The notes beneath the pieces are model-generated. The model was not told the origin of the DNA. It saw only the letters and a program-made list of their open reading frames with translations, and ran no database searches. DNA of 64,000 nucleotides. Origin: Brevibacillus laterosporus DSM 25. GTDB taxonomy: Bacteria; Bacillota; Bacilli; Brevibacillales; Brevibacillaceae. How positions within the stretch are numbered: position 1 is the stretch's first letter; every line of letters starts with the position of its first letter. The DNA lies in assembly GCF_002706795.1 (NCBI RefSeq), contig NZ_CP017705.1, positions 4,563,501-4,627,500 on the forward strand. Direction: 5' to 3'. Shown piece after piece: positions 53,311 to 60,993 of the stretch. Position numbers and translations under genes: made by a program.

Positions 53311-53600
53311 CATAGTTATATTTATGTAAGATGAGGAACATGGTGTGTGCGATAAGACCATCATTTTGGTGAAGAAGCAAGCTACTAGTGCCATTATGGC
53401 TAGTGTAAAGAGCTTTGAAGCTGATATCTACGTGTTGCTTCGTAACGTATTGTTTATTACGAGCTATTCCAATGACCCATCTTATTTTTTGGTGTTCTTT
53501 CCCCGTTACTCAAACACAGGTAGCAATGCCTGTGTATTTTAATTTGTGACAATAACCAATGTTTCGGGTGTAGAAAAACCAAAAAAAGGATGTGTAGAAT

Positions 53601-54497
53601 ATGATAAAAACCAACGAGCATATTATAGCAGAAGCGAAAAAGCATGGACTGTTAATAAAAGAAGATTCTTTACAGAGAAATGATTCTGGTTTAGATTTTC
53701 AGGTTGTTTTTGCACGCGATGTGGATGAAGTAAAATGGGTGTTACGATATCCAAGAAGAGAAGATGTGCTTCCTTCAGCAAAAAAAGAAAAGCAGATTTT
53801 AAACTTGATAGAATCGAAACTGTCGGTACAAGTTCCGAATTGGAAGATTTACACGGAAGATTTGATTGCCTATCAATTGTTAAACGGTGTGCCAGCAGGA
53901 ACAATTGATCCCGAAGCAAAGGCATATATTTGGGAAATTGACGAAAAAAATGTACCAGATATCTTTCATGAAACACTCGCCCTTGCAATCGCATCCTTAC
54001 ATCGGATTGATTCTACAGCTTGTAGGGAGGCAGGAATTGAAATGGAGACGGCGGAAGAAGCAAGATCTTCAATGAAGGAGCGGATGGATAAAGTCAAAAT
54101 GACATTTGGGGTAAGCGATGAACTATGGAATCGCTGGCAAAATTGGCTTGCTAATGATTCGCTTTGGCCCAAGAAAACCGCGCTTATTCATGGGGACTTG
54201 CACGCGGGTCATATTCTAGTGGATGAAGCATCACGAGTAACGGGCTTGATTGATTGGACAGAGGCAAGGATAACTGATCCTGCCCATGATTTTGTTGCTC
54301 ACTATCGGACTTTCGGAGAAGCAGCACTTCAAAGACTTATTTATCACTATGAACAAGCAGGTGGTTATGTTTGGCCAAATATGGCTGCTCATGTGATTGA
54401 ACTAACGGCTGCTTATCCTGTTGGCATTGCTGAATTTGCTCAAAAATCTGGGTTAGAAGAGTACAAAGAGATGGCTAGACAAGTGCTTGGAGTATAG
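53601..54497 (+). CDS. mph: Macrolide 2'-phosphotransferase
   Basis: 298 residues, AAAGGA before the ATG. APH-fold kinase: KWVLRYPRREDV (ATP-binding Lys/Arg), IAYQLLNGVPAGTIDPE (typical of Mph enzymes), ALASLHRID-like segment, catalytic loop LIHGDLHAGHILVDEA and metal-binding GLIDWTEARITDPAHDFV. It inactivates 14- and 15-membered macrolides by phosphorylating the desosamine 2'-OH, using GTP in studied members. Chromosomal Mph genes occur in Bacillus and Brevibacillus. The Mph class letter cannot be given. Followed by a strong terminator. Confidence 0.92.
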   Translation: MIKTNEHIIAEAKKHGLLIKEDSLQRNDSGLDFQVVFARDVDEVKWVLRYPRREDVLPSAKKEKQILNLIESKLSVQVPNWKIYTEDLIAYQLLNGVPAGTIDPEAKAYIWEIDEKNVPDIFHETLALAIASLHRIDSTACREAGIEMETAEEARSSMKERMDKVKMTFGVSDELWNRWQNWLANDSLWPKKTALIHGDLHAGHILVDEASRVTGLIDWTEARITDPAHDFVAHYRTFGEAALQRLIYHYEQAGGYVWPNMAAHVIELTAAYPVGIAEFAQKSGLEEYKEMARQVLGV

Positions 54498-54552
54498 GTA
54501 ATTGATAGGATGAGAACAGGTTGTTAGAATGGGATTTATTGATTGAAAATCT

Positions 54553-54590
54553 TGCCCTCCGGAAAAGTAAGTCCCGGAGGGATCTTTTTT
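54553..54590. terminator. Bidirectional terminator
   Basis: CCCTCCGG / CCGGAGGG stem with an 11-nt loop, then TCTTTTTT, between convergent mph and nadE. Confidence 0.85.
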
Positions 54591-55410
54591 ACTGCCACCA
54601 GTCATCAAATGGAGTTACAGGTAAATGGCGTTTGTGCTCGGTTTCATCATATTTTACTTCGATTTTTTTCGCTATTTCAGCAGGTACTGGCTGAAGTGTT
54701 AAATAGTTATCTAAAGCATCATAAGAAAAGCCAAGGGCGGTTTCATCAGGTAGTTGAGGACGCTCATCTTCAAGATCAGCTGTAGGAATTTTCAAATATA
54801 AGAAATCTGGTGCTCCAAGATATTGCAGGATTTGTCTCACTTGCCCTTTTGTCAGACCGGAAAGGGGAACAACGTCAGTGCCTCCATCTCCATATTTTGT
54901 GAAAAAACCGGTAGTTGCTTCGACTGCTTGATCAGTTCCGAGAACTAATAATCCTAAATGTCCAGCTATATCATATTGGACCTTCATGCGCTCTCTTGCT
55001 TTCGTATTACCCTTGAGAAAATCTGACAGCTCATATCCAGTTGATCGTTTGAGCTGTTCAAGAGAGGTATCAACAGCAGGTTTGATGTTAACCAGCAAAT
55101 TTTTATGTGGTTTGATGAATTGAAGTGCACTTTGAGCATCATCTTCGTCAACTTGAGTTCCATAGGGGAGACGAACAGCCACAAAATGATACTGTTTACT
55201 CGTTTCTTGAGTAAGCTCATCGCAAGCAACACGAGCCATGATACCAGTTAAAGTAGAGTCAATACCGCCGCTTATTCCAATAATGTAGCCGTTAGCAGCA
55301 GACGTAAGCAGGTATTTCTTTAAAAAATCTACCCTGTTACGAAATTCTCGTTCTGGCTGTGTATTTATGTGAACATGTAGCTTTCTGATGATTTCTGCTT
55401 GTTTCGTCAT
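54589..55410 (-). CDS. nadE: NAD synthetase (ammonia-dependent)
   Basis: 273 residues, same size as B. subtilis NadE. PP-loop SGGIDSTL, then HFVAVRLPYGTQVDEDDAQSALQFI, LVLGTDQAVEATTGFFTKYGDGGTDVVPLSGLTKGQVR, and C-terminal KRHLPVTPFDDWW. It amidates nicotinate adenine dinucleotide to NAD. Its ATG begins one base after the nadD stop. Last gene of the four-gene minus-strand operon. Confidence 0.97.
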   Translation of the reverse strand: MTKQAEIIRKLHVHINTQPEREFRNRVDFLKKYLLTSAANGYIIGISGGIDSTLTGIMARVACDELTQETSKQYHFVAVRLPYGTQVDEDDAQSALQFIKPHKNLLVNIKPAVDTSLEQLKRSTGYELSDFLKGNTKARERMKVQYDIAGHLGLLVLGTDQAVEATTGFFTKYGDGGTDVVPLSGLTKGQVRQILQYLGAPDFLYLKIPTADLEDERPQLPDETALGFSYDALDNYLTLQPVPAEIAKKIEVKYDETEHKRHLPVTPFDDWWQ

Positions 55411-55411
55411 C

Positions 55412-56050
55412 TTAGCGGACCTCTCTTACATATAATTGATGTTCCTTGATATAGTCCAATACCTCCTCAGGTAAGAGAAAGCTAGCCTCACCATCATTGC
55501 GAAGCTCCCCACGAATATAGCTAGAGCTGATTCCCATACTAATCCCTTTCGACATCGTACGGAAATTTTCATCGTTATTGCGTAATAAGGGGTCCTTAGC
55601 AATTAGATCATCGGAGTGATAGCCTTCTCTTGCCATGACGATGAACTTGTTGTTCTTGACCAATTTTTCAGCGTTCCCCCAAGTTGATATACCTTCTAGC
55701 AAATCTGCACCCATGATGAAAAAAATCTCATCCTGCGGATACAGTTTTTTGAAATGATTCATTGTATCGTAGGTATACGTCTCACCTGGTAAGGCGTTCA
55801 TTTCAACAGTAGAGATTTCAAATAGAGGTTCTCCCAAGCGATTTTTCTTGTTTTTGCACGTTTCTAAGGCAATCTGAAGCATGTTTAATCGGTGCTGATC
55901 TTCTGTTTGAAGTATTTTATCTCTGCGTAGAGAGGAGCAGGGAATAAAAAATACTTTGTCCAGACGTTTACGTTTTGCCACAGCAGCAGCTGTAAAAAGG
56001 TGAGAATAGGTGATCGGATCAAAACTACTTCCATAAATACCGTAACGCAT
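55412..56050 (-). CDS. nadD: Nicotinate-nucleotide adenylyltransferase
   Basis: 212 residues. Nucleotidyltransferase start YGSSFDPITYSHLFTAAAVAKR with the T/HxGH-like SHL site, IMGADLLEGISTWGNAEKLVKNNKFIVMAREGY, and ISSSYIRGELRNDGEASFLLPEEVLDYIKEHQLY. It converts NaMN to NaAD. The first motif reads SHLF rather than the usual GHL, a modest deviation. Sits between pncB and nadE. Confidence 0.9.
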   Translation of the reverse strand: MRYGIYGSSFDPITYSHLFTAAAVAKRKRLDKVFFIPCSSLRRDKILQTEDQHRLNMLQIALETCKNKKNRLGEPLFEISTVEMNALPGETYTYDTMNHFKKLYPQDEIFFIMGADLLEGISTWGNAEKLVKNNKFIVMAREGYHSDDLIAKDPLLRNNDENFRTMSKGISMGISSSYIRGELRNDGEASFLLPEEVLDYIKEHQLYVREVR

Positions 56051-56063
56051 GAAGGTTCCTCCT

Positions 56064-57698
56064 TTAAGATTCTATCAAGGCAAGCTCGCGTATTTCGTTA
56101 ATCATCGTATTTTTCAGTACTCGTAATTCGTCAGACAACGTAACAGGATATACTTCTGGATTGTCTAAGCGAAGATATTCCTCCCAGAATGTATTTTTTT
56201 GAGCTTGATGGAACTTTTTGATTTCTTCAAGGGAAGGCTTATCATAGACCAGCTTTCCTTCTTCAAAGATAGGAACTAATAACTCGACTGCTTTAAAATG
56301 ACTTACTCGCTTCATTTTCAATGGATTCAGCGGATGTTTCAGTTGAATTTCCTTCAGGCCTTGAATATTCTCATGATCGAGGCAAATATAATCACCTTTT
56401 GCCATACCATCTTGATCGTATAACCGGTAGGTTTTCTTGCAACCCGGATTACTAATCTTATCTATATTTTCAGAGATTTTAATAAGAGCCACCCAATCCT
56501 TTTCGGTTCGTCGAGCAACAATTTTGTGTACTCCCCCTAGTGCAGGAGTATCATATGCAGTGATAAATTTGGTTCCAATTCCCCAAATATCAATTTTAGC
56601 CCCTTGATGTTTGAGAGAGGTAATCGTATGCTCATCGAGATCACTGGATGCAGCAATTTTTACATATGGGAACCCTGCATTGTCTAGCATTTTTCGCGCT
56701 CTCTTGGATAAAAAGGCTAAATCTCCACTATCTAAACGAATGCCAGTAAGCTTTTGTCCATACTCTTGCATTCGTTTAGCTACTTTAATCGCATTCGGGA
56801 TACCTGAACCTAAGACATCAAATGTATCAACAAGAAGGATACTTTTGGCAGGGAAAACTTCTGAAAAGGCGAGAAAGGCGTCAAGCTCAGTTGGGAAAAA
56901 TTGAACAAATAAATGAGCATGTGTACCTGTAGTTGGAACACCATATTTTTTCCCTGCTTTCATATTAGAGGAGTAGTCAAATGCTGCAATATAGGCGGAT
57001 CTAGCTCCTTGTACTGATGCGTCTCGTCCCTGAGCACGTCTTTTTCCCATTTCAATAACACTTTGCCCATCTGCTGCTGTCACAATTCGAGATGCTTTTG
57101 TCATGAGCAGGGATTCGCTGTTCACTGTATTAAGCAACTGGGCTTCTATCCAGATACACTCCATGATAGGGGCAACAATTCGTATGTAGGGAGTGTTTGG
57201 AAACACGATTTGGCCTTCTTTCATTGCATGTAAGCTTCCAGTAAAACGTAGTGTGCGAAGTTCTGCTAGAAAAGCTTCCTCATACAAGTTTTTGGAACGC
57301 AGATATTCAATGTCGCTCTCATTAAAGTAAAGATTCTCGACAATATCAATGAGTTGTTCTAGACCTCCAAAAGCAACATACCCCCCTAAGTCGCCAGTAA
57401 AATCACTGCCTGGCTTAACAAATGGAGCTTTACGATAAAAATCATCAAATACAACTTCCGTGTGGTGAAGGTTCTTTTTGTATAAAGCATACATCATTGT
57501 AATCGCGTATTCATCCACATCAAGACCATAATCTTTAGAAGGATCGTAGAATGGGAGTATTTCAAAATCTTGTTCTCCACAAATAGGGCAGGGTGTTTCT
57601 TCAGGTGACATTCTAAAAGTAGGTTGTTTACAAAAATGGCACACATGAATATAGCGATATATTTTTGGATCAACAATATCAAAGATTGTTTTTGTCAT
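56064..57698 (-). CDS. pncB: Nicotinate phosphoribosyltransferase with N-terminal zinc ribbon
   Basis: 544 residues, longer than the usual 480-490. Residues 15-45 hold C20-x2-C23 and C37-x2-C40 (HVCHFC, TPCPIC), a zinc-ribbon-like module not part of the core enzyme. The core has PGSDFTGDLGGYVAFGG, LRFTGSLHAMKEGQIVFPNTPYIRI, KRRAQGRDASVQGARSAYIAAFDYSSN, GTHAHLFVQFF, TGIRLDSGDLAFLSKRARKML, and WGIGTKFITAYDTPALGGVHKIVA. It makes NaMN from nicotinate. The pncA product upstream supplies nicotinate. Confidence 0.93.
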   Translation of the reverse strand: MTKTIFDIVDPKIYRYIHVCHFCKQPTFRMSPEETPCPICGEQDFEILPFYDPSKDYGLDVDEYAITMMYALYKKNLHHTEVVFDDFYRKAPFVKPGSDFTGDLGGYVAFGGLEQLIDIVENLYFNESDIEYLRSKNLYEEAFLAELRTLRFTGSLHAMKEGQIVFPNTPYIRIVAPIMECIWIEAQLLNTVNSESLLMTKASRIVTAADGQSVIEMGKRRAQGRDASVQGARSAYIAAFDYSSNMKAGKKYGVPTTGTHAHLFVQFFPTELDAFLAFSEVFPAKSILLVDTFDVLGSGIPNAIKVAKRMQEYGQKLTGIRLDSGDLAFLSKRARKMLDNAGFPYVKIAASSDLDEHTITSLKHQGAKIDIWGIGTKFITAYDTPALGGVHKIVARRTEKDWVALIKISENIDKISNPGCKKTYRLYDQDGMAKGDYICLDHENIQGLKEIQLKHPLNPLKMKRVSHFKAVELLVPIFEEGKLVYDKPSLEEIKKFHQAQKNTFWEEYLRLDNPEVYPVTLSDELRVLKNTMINEIRELALIES

Positions 57699-57754
57699 CT
57701 TCGGTCAGTCCTTTCTTTTACAGCATCTTTTGAGAGAAAAGCATACATGATCGA

Positions 57755-58309
57755 TCAATAGTTAGTTACAACCTGCATTCCCATTTGGTTTTTACAATGC
57801 TGTAATGCCCAATCGTGTCCAACAGAGTTAAAGCTTGCAACTGCGTCCTCATGAATAATAACTTCAAAGCCTAGGTACCAAGCAGATACCGCCGTATGGA
57901 GTATACATATATCAGTGCATGTACCAACAAGATGAATTTGACGAATACCGCGCGTATAAAGCTGTAACGCTAAATCAGTTCCTTCAAATGCGCTATATCT
58001 GGTTTTATCCATCCAATAAATAAACGCTTCCTTTTGTTTATAGAGGTTTTGCAGTTCGCCATATAATTGGCGTCCCTCACTCCCGAGCATATTGTGGGGG
58101 GGATAGAGCTTCGATTCAGGATGGAAGGGATCTCTTTCTTCGTGTGCATCTATAGCCATCACTACGAATTCTCCCTCTTGTAGAAAGTGATTGGTAAGAT
58201 GAACAATGCGCTCTTCAATTTTTTGGGCAGGTTCTCCGCACGTCAAAGCACCGTTGGTTGCAACAAAATCATTTGTATAATCGATGATCAGGATAGCTTT
58301 TTGGTTCAT
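57755..58309 (-). CDS. pncA: Nicotinamidase (isochorismatase family)
   Basis: 184 residues, GGAGG before the ATG on the minus strand. Catalytic triad candidates: Asp in ILIIDYTNDFV, Lys in WMDKTRYSAFEGTDL, Cys in LVGTCTDICILHTAVSAWYLGF. Metal ligands appear as D54-x-H56 (AIDAHEERD) with a second His near HPES. Converts nicotinamide to nicotinate. First gene of pncA-pncB-nadD-nadE, preceded by a palindrome shared with the nrtR promoter. Confidence 0.93.
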   Translation of the reverse strand: MNQKAILIIDYTNDFVATNGALTCGEPAQKIEERIVHLTNHFLQEGEFVVMAIDAHEERDPFHPESKLYPPHNMLGSEGRQLYGELQNLYKQKEAFIYWMDKTRYSAFEGTDLALQLYTRGIRQIHLVGTCTDICILHTAVSAWYLGFEVIIHEDAVASFNSVGHDWALQHCKNQMGMQVVTNY

Positions 58310-58338
58310 AAATAAATACCTCCGTTTTGTAAATTCGA

Positions 58339-58353
58339 TTTAACATTGTTAAA
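58339..58353 (-). promoter_or_regulatory. Probable NrtR operator of the NAD operon
   Basis: TTTAACATTGTTAAA, a 15-base palindrome about 30 bases before the pncA start. Its 13-base core TTAACATTGTTAA shares TTRAYATTGTYAA with the site before nrtR (59213-59225). Confidence 0.65.
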
Positions 58354-58385
58354 ACGACTATATTAGATATTAAAAAAAAGAGGGA

Positions 58386-59162
58386 TTAATAGATGCTCAC
58401 AAATGGCACGTAATTTGTAAATTTATATAGTTTGGCTCGGTTTTGTGAGTATTTAGTCGAGTATTTAGCGGAACCTTCAGCATCTCTGACTTCTTCAATA
58501 ATCCCTTTTCTATTTATCGTTGACACCAATCGTCTGCTAAAATTAGAGCGATCTACTTTAAAATCGGGTACCACCGTTTCAATGACCTGAAGTAATTCAG
58601 ATAACGTAAATTCTTCTGGTAGAAATTCTTTTGCAATATTTGTTTGAACCATAATCTCTTGAATTTTTTGTAGAGCATCCTTCAAAATTTCGTTGTGGTC
58701 AAACGCCAAATTCATAGACATTGCTTCCTCAACTGTGAACAAACGTGCATCTACGGCATCGTCATCAGCTTTATATCCAGCCAATGCCTGCTCATTAACA
58801 AGGGCATAATAAACAACTGTTGGAATCCATCCACCAGGATCACGTCCTGGAGTGTAGTAGGCTTTTAGCTGTTTAATATGTACTTTGTCATTTAAGATAT
58901 GTGTTTCCTCACGTAATTCACGTTCAGCACATTGATCAAGCGTTTCGTGTTCATTGAGAAAACCGCCTGGAAAAGCCCAATATCCTGGAAAGCGATCACT
59001 TTGAGGATCACGCTGAATCAGCAATATTTTTAACTTACGATCGGGAAGTGATTTGTGGTTGGTATCTTTTCTGGGCTCCGATGTAATCGTAAAAATACAA
59101 ATGTCGGTAGGTAAACCATCAGGAGAGCGATAGACTGGCTTTTCCTTTGGAGGAATTTGCAA
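58386..59162 (-). CDS. nrtR: NrtR-type repressor of NAD metabolism (Nudix + winged helix)
   Basis: 258 residues, TTG start with AAAGGAG 9 bases upstream. Nudix domain (about 25-165) with box GGFLNEHETLDQCAERELREETHI; the final Gly is replaced by His, so catalysis may be impaired while ADP-ribose binding remains. The C-terminal 80 residues are a winged helix (FTLSELLQVIETVVPDFKVDRSNFSRRLVSTINRKGIIEEV, then KLYKFT). NrtR senses ADP-ribose as a sign of NAD turnover and represses NAD genes. Neighbouring pnc/nad genes and shared palindromes support this strongly over a housekeeping Nudix role. Confidence 0.92.
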   Translation of the reverse strand: MQIPPKEKPVYRSPDGLPTDICIFTITSEPRKDTNHKSLPDRKLKILLIQRDPQSDRFPGYWAFPGGFLNEHETLDQCAERELREETHILNDKVHIKQLKAYYTPGRDPGGWIPTVVYYALVNEQALAGYKADDDAVDARLFTVEEAMSMNLAFDHNEILKDALQKIQEIMVQTNIAKEFLPEEFTLSELLQVIETVVPDFKVDRSNFSRRLVSTINRKGIIEEVRDAEGSAKYSTKYSQNRAKLYKFTNYVPFVSIY

Positions 59163-59196
59163 AGAAGACAGCTCCTTTCTACAAGTTCTTGAGATT

Positions 59197-59225
59197 ATTT
59201 TACATAGTCATTTTGATATTGTCAA
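59197..59225 (-). promoter_or_regulatory. nrtR promoter with overlapping operator
   Basis: On the minus strand TTGACA (59225-59220), 17-base spacer, TAAAAT (59202-59197). The palindrome TTGATATTGTCAA (59213-59225) overlaps the -35, so a bound repressor would block polymerase; it matches the operator-like site before pncA. Between here and 59494 I see no gene. Confidence 0.75.
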
Positions 59226-59494
59226 TATAACTAAATAAAAAACTAGAAGTTTTTACATATATTCTTTTCTTATGACAAAGAAACCGCATTTCACTTGTTT
59301 GTAGCTGAGGGATTATATGGCTGTCAAGGGAAGCTTCAAGAAAGAAGTAGGTCAATCAGCGGTTTAAAGAAGCAGGAATGGAAAATAGAGTTTGATAGAT
59401 AATAATAAAAATGGATCAAAGCACGAACTCTCATCAACTCGGTTTATGCAAGATATTCAGCTTGAATTGCATCTTGTAGGAAAGGAGGATTCCA

Positions 59495-59878
59495 ATGAAG
59501 ATTAAACTAACTAGTATATTTGTCGATGACCAGAATAAGGCCCTCACATTTTATACGGATGTTTTGGGCTTTGTGAAAAAAAGAGAATTGCCAGCTGGAG
59601 ATTTTAAATGGTTAACGGTTGTCTCGCCAGAAGGACCGAACGATATTGAATTGCTTCTTGAGCCACTAGGACATCCTGCTGCCAAGACATTCCAAAAGGA
59701 AATGTTTGAGGCAGGCATACCTGTAACGGCGTTTGCTGTTGAGGATATTCACAAAGAGTACGAAAGGATGATCGGGCTAGGTGTGGTGTTTAAGACAAAG
59801 CCTATAGACATGAATGAGACCTCCATTGCTGTGTTTAATGATACATGTGGTAATCTCATACAACTCTTTCAGGGATGA
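59495..59878 (+). CDS. VOC-family (glyoxalase/bleomycin resistance fold) protein
   Basis: 127 residues, AAAGGAGG before the ATG. One full betaalphabetabetabeta pair: IKLTSIFVDDQNKALTFYTDVLGF, KWLTVVSPEGPNDIELLLEP, and GIPVTAFAVEDIHKEYERMIGLGVVFKTKPIDMNETSIAVFNDTCGNLIQLFQG. The metal-binding Glu/His positions are only partly present (ELLLE, NLIQLF), so glyoxalase activity is not assured. Related small proteins bind or modify small toxic molecules. It stands alone before a strong terminator. Confidence 0.85.
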   Translation: MKIKLTSIFVDDQNKALTFYTDVLGFVKKRELPAGDFKWLTVVSPEGPNDIELLLEPLGHPAAKTFQKEMFEAGIPVTAFAVEDIHKEYERMIGLGVVFKTKPIDMNETSIAVFNDTCGNLIQLFQG

Positions 59879-59950
59879 TAAATATGCACGAAGCAATACC
59901 AGTTTGGAATGTTAGCTGATAGACTGTACTCCAAGTGATCCTTATCTGAC

Positions 59951-59998
59951 AACATAAATGCCGGTATCCTCTATGATAAGGATACCGGCATTTATGTT
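59951..59998. terminator. Perfect 19-bp bidirectional terminator
   Basis: AACATAAATGCCGGTATCC pairs perfectly with its complement at 59980-59998 (10-nt loop), between convergent genes. Confidence 0.85.
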
Positions 59999-60072
59999 GT
60001 AAAATTAGTGACGATAAGATGGAGGGACGTAGTGCGTCATGATGTTCTTCCGTACAGGAGTGGAAGTGTCTT

Positions 60073-60681
60073 TTATTCCGCTCTATAATCCTTCGTTAAA
60101 AGCAAGCCATTCAGTATGACAGAGAGGCTCTTTAAAGCCTTGGCTAAGTCAGACTCGGCATTCTCGGAGTTTGCGATCCATAAAGCAGCGTCTACGAGAC
60201 CTCCATTCAATAGACGTGCTAAGGCTTCACAGTCAGTCGTTGCAATTAGTTGGTCCTCCATCAATTGTTCAAGCATGTGAGCCATTGTTGCTAGGCAATG
60301 AGACTGTGATGATCGAGAATAATCATTGCCTAGTACTGATGGTGCGTCTCTTAGCACGATTCGCTGGATCTCTGGCTCAAGCGCCATAGCGAGATAAGCA
60401 CGACAGCGACTGACGAAGCCTTCCCAATTTCCTTCTGCTGTCTCTGAGATCTTTGCCAATCTGTCATCCATTTCCACATCGATTTCTTGAACAACGGCTG
60501 CCAATAAACCCTTTTTATCACCAAAATGATGATAGAGCGCACCGCGCGTTAGTCCCACAGAAGCTGTGAGTTCATCCATGGATGTGTCTGCGTACCCAAT
60601 CGTGCCAAAAGCCTTCCTTGCCGCGCCCACTAACTTGGCGCATGTTTCTGCAATCATTTCCGTCCGCGCTTTTCGAGCCAT
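60073..60681 (-). CDS. TetR-family repressor
   Basis: 202 residues from the ATG at 60681 (AGGAGGAAAA upstream; an ATG at 60762 adds an unrelated N-terminus). HTH: LVGAARKAFGTIGYADTSMDELTASVGLTRGALYHHFGDKKGLLAAVV. The C-terminal ligand domain is all-helical with IVLRDAPSVLGND, seen in repressors of multidrug efflux. It is divergent from the MFS gene; two ACATAC-N5-GTATGT palindromes lie between them. Ligand unknown, probably the drug exported by the pump. Confidence 0.92.
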   Translation of the reverse strand: MARKARTEMIAETCAKLVGAARKAFGTIGYADTSMDELTASVGLTRGALYHHFGDKKGLLAAVVQEIDVEMDDRLAKISETAEGNWEGFVSRCRAYLAMALEPEIQRIVLRDAPSVLGNDYSRSSQSHCLATMAHMLEQLMEDQLIATTDCEALARLLNGGLVDAALWIANSENAESDLAKALKSLSVILNGLLLTKDYRAE

Positions 60682-60847
60682 TTTTCCTCCTGTTTTCACA
60701 CGTTGTACATAATGAATTGTCCTCTTTTCTGACTCAATCCCATGTTTATTATTGTTCGACACACAAAGGAATAATCCTTTGAAAATAAGCGATTGTACAG
60801 GTGTTATTCATGTGAAGAAACTGGTGGGATGTTTAAAATGAGTATTG

Positions 60848-60864
60848 ACATACGTTATGTATGT
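60848..60864. promoter_or_regulatory. TetR operator 1
   Basis: ACATAC-N5-GTATGT, 17 bases, immediately after TTGAC of the plus-strand promoter (TTGACA at 60845-60850 overlaps its left arm). Confidence 0.75.
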
Positions 60865-60878
60865 GTATTATGGTATTC

Positions 60879-60895
60879 ACATACACGACGTATGT
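60879..60895. promoter_or_regulatory. TetR operator 2
   Basis: ACATAC-N5-GTATGT, 17 bases, same arms and spacing as operator 1; the centres are 31 bases apart, about three helical turns. The -10-like TATTAT lies between the two, so binding would close the promoter. Confidence 0.75.
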
Positions 60896-60942
60896 AAAGT
60901 TGTTTAATCTGACTGACGAATCCAACAAGGAGGTTGTAAGGA

Positions 60943-60993
60943 ATGAAGATTGCATTGCGAAACGGTATTTATTTGGAGGGAGATTATGCCTAA
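60943..60993 (+). CDS. 16-codon leader ORF overlapping the MFS start
   Basis: MKIALRNGIYLEGDYA, with AAGGAGG 9 bases upstream (60927-60933), a stronger site than that of the transporter. Its stop codon (60991-60993) overlaps the transporter ATG region (60986), so translation of the leader should couple to the transporter. Function as a coupling or sensing leader is inferred. Confidence 0.5.
   Translation: MKIALRNGIYLEGDYA

Noticed and set aside
53345..53542. 65-codon frame between the leader peptide and mph, with faint HPr-like text (SVKSFEADIYV)
   Set aside because: No good ribosome site, no His-15 region, and the second half loses protein character. At best a remnant.
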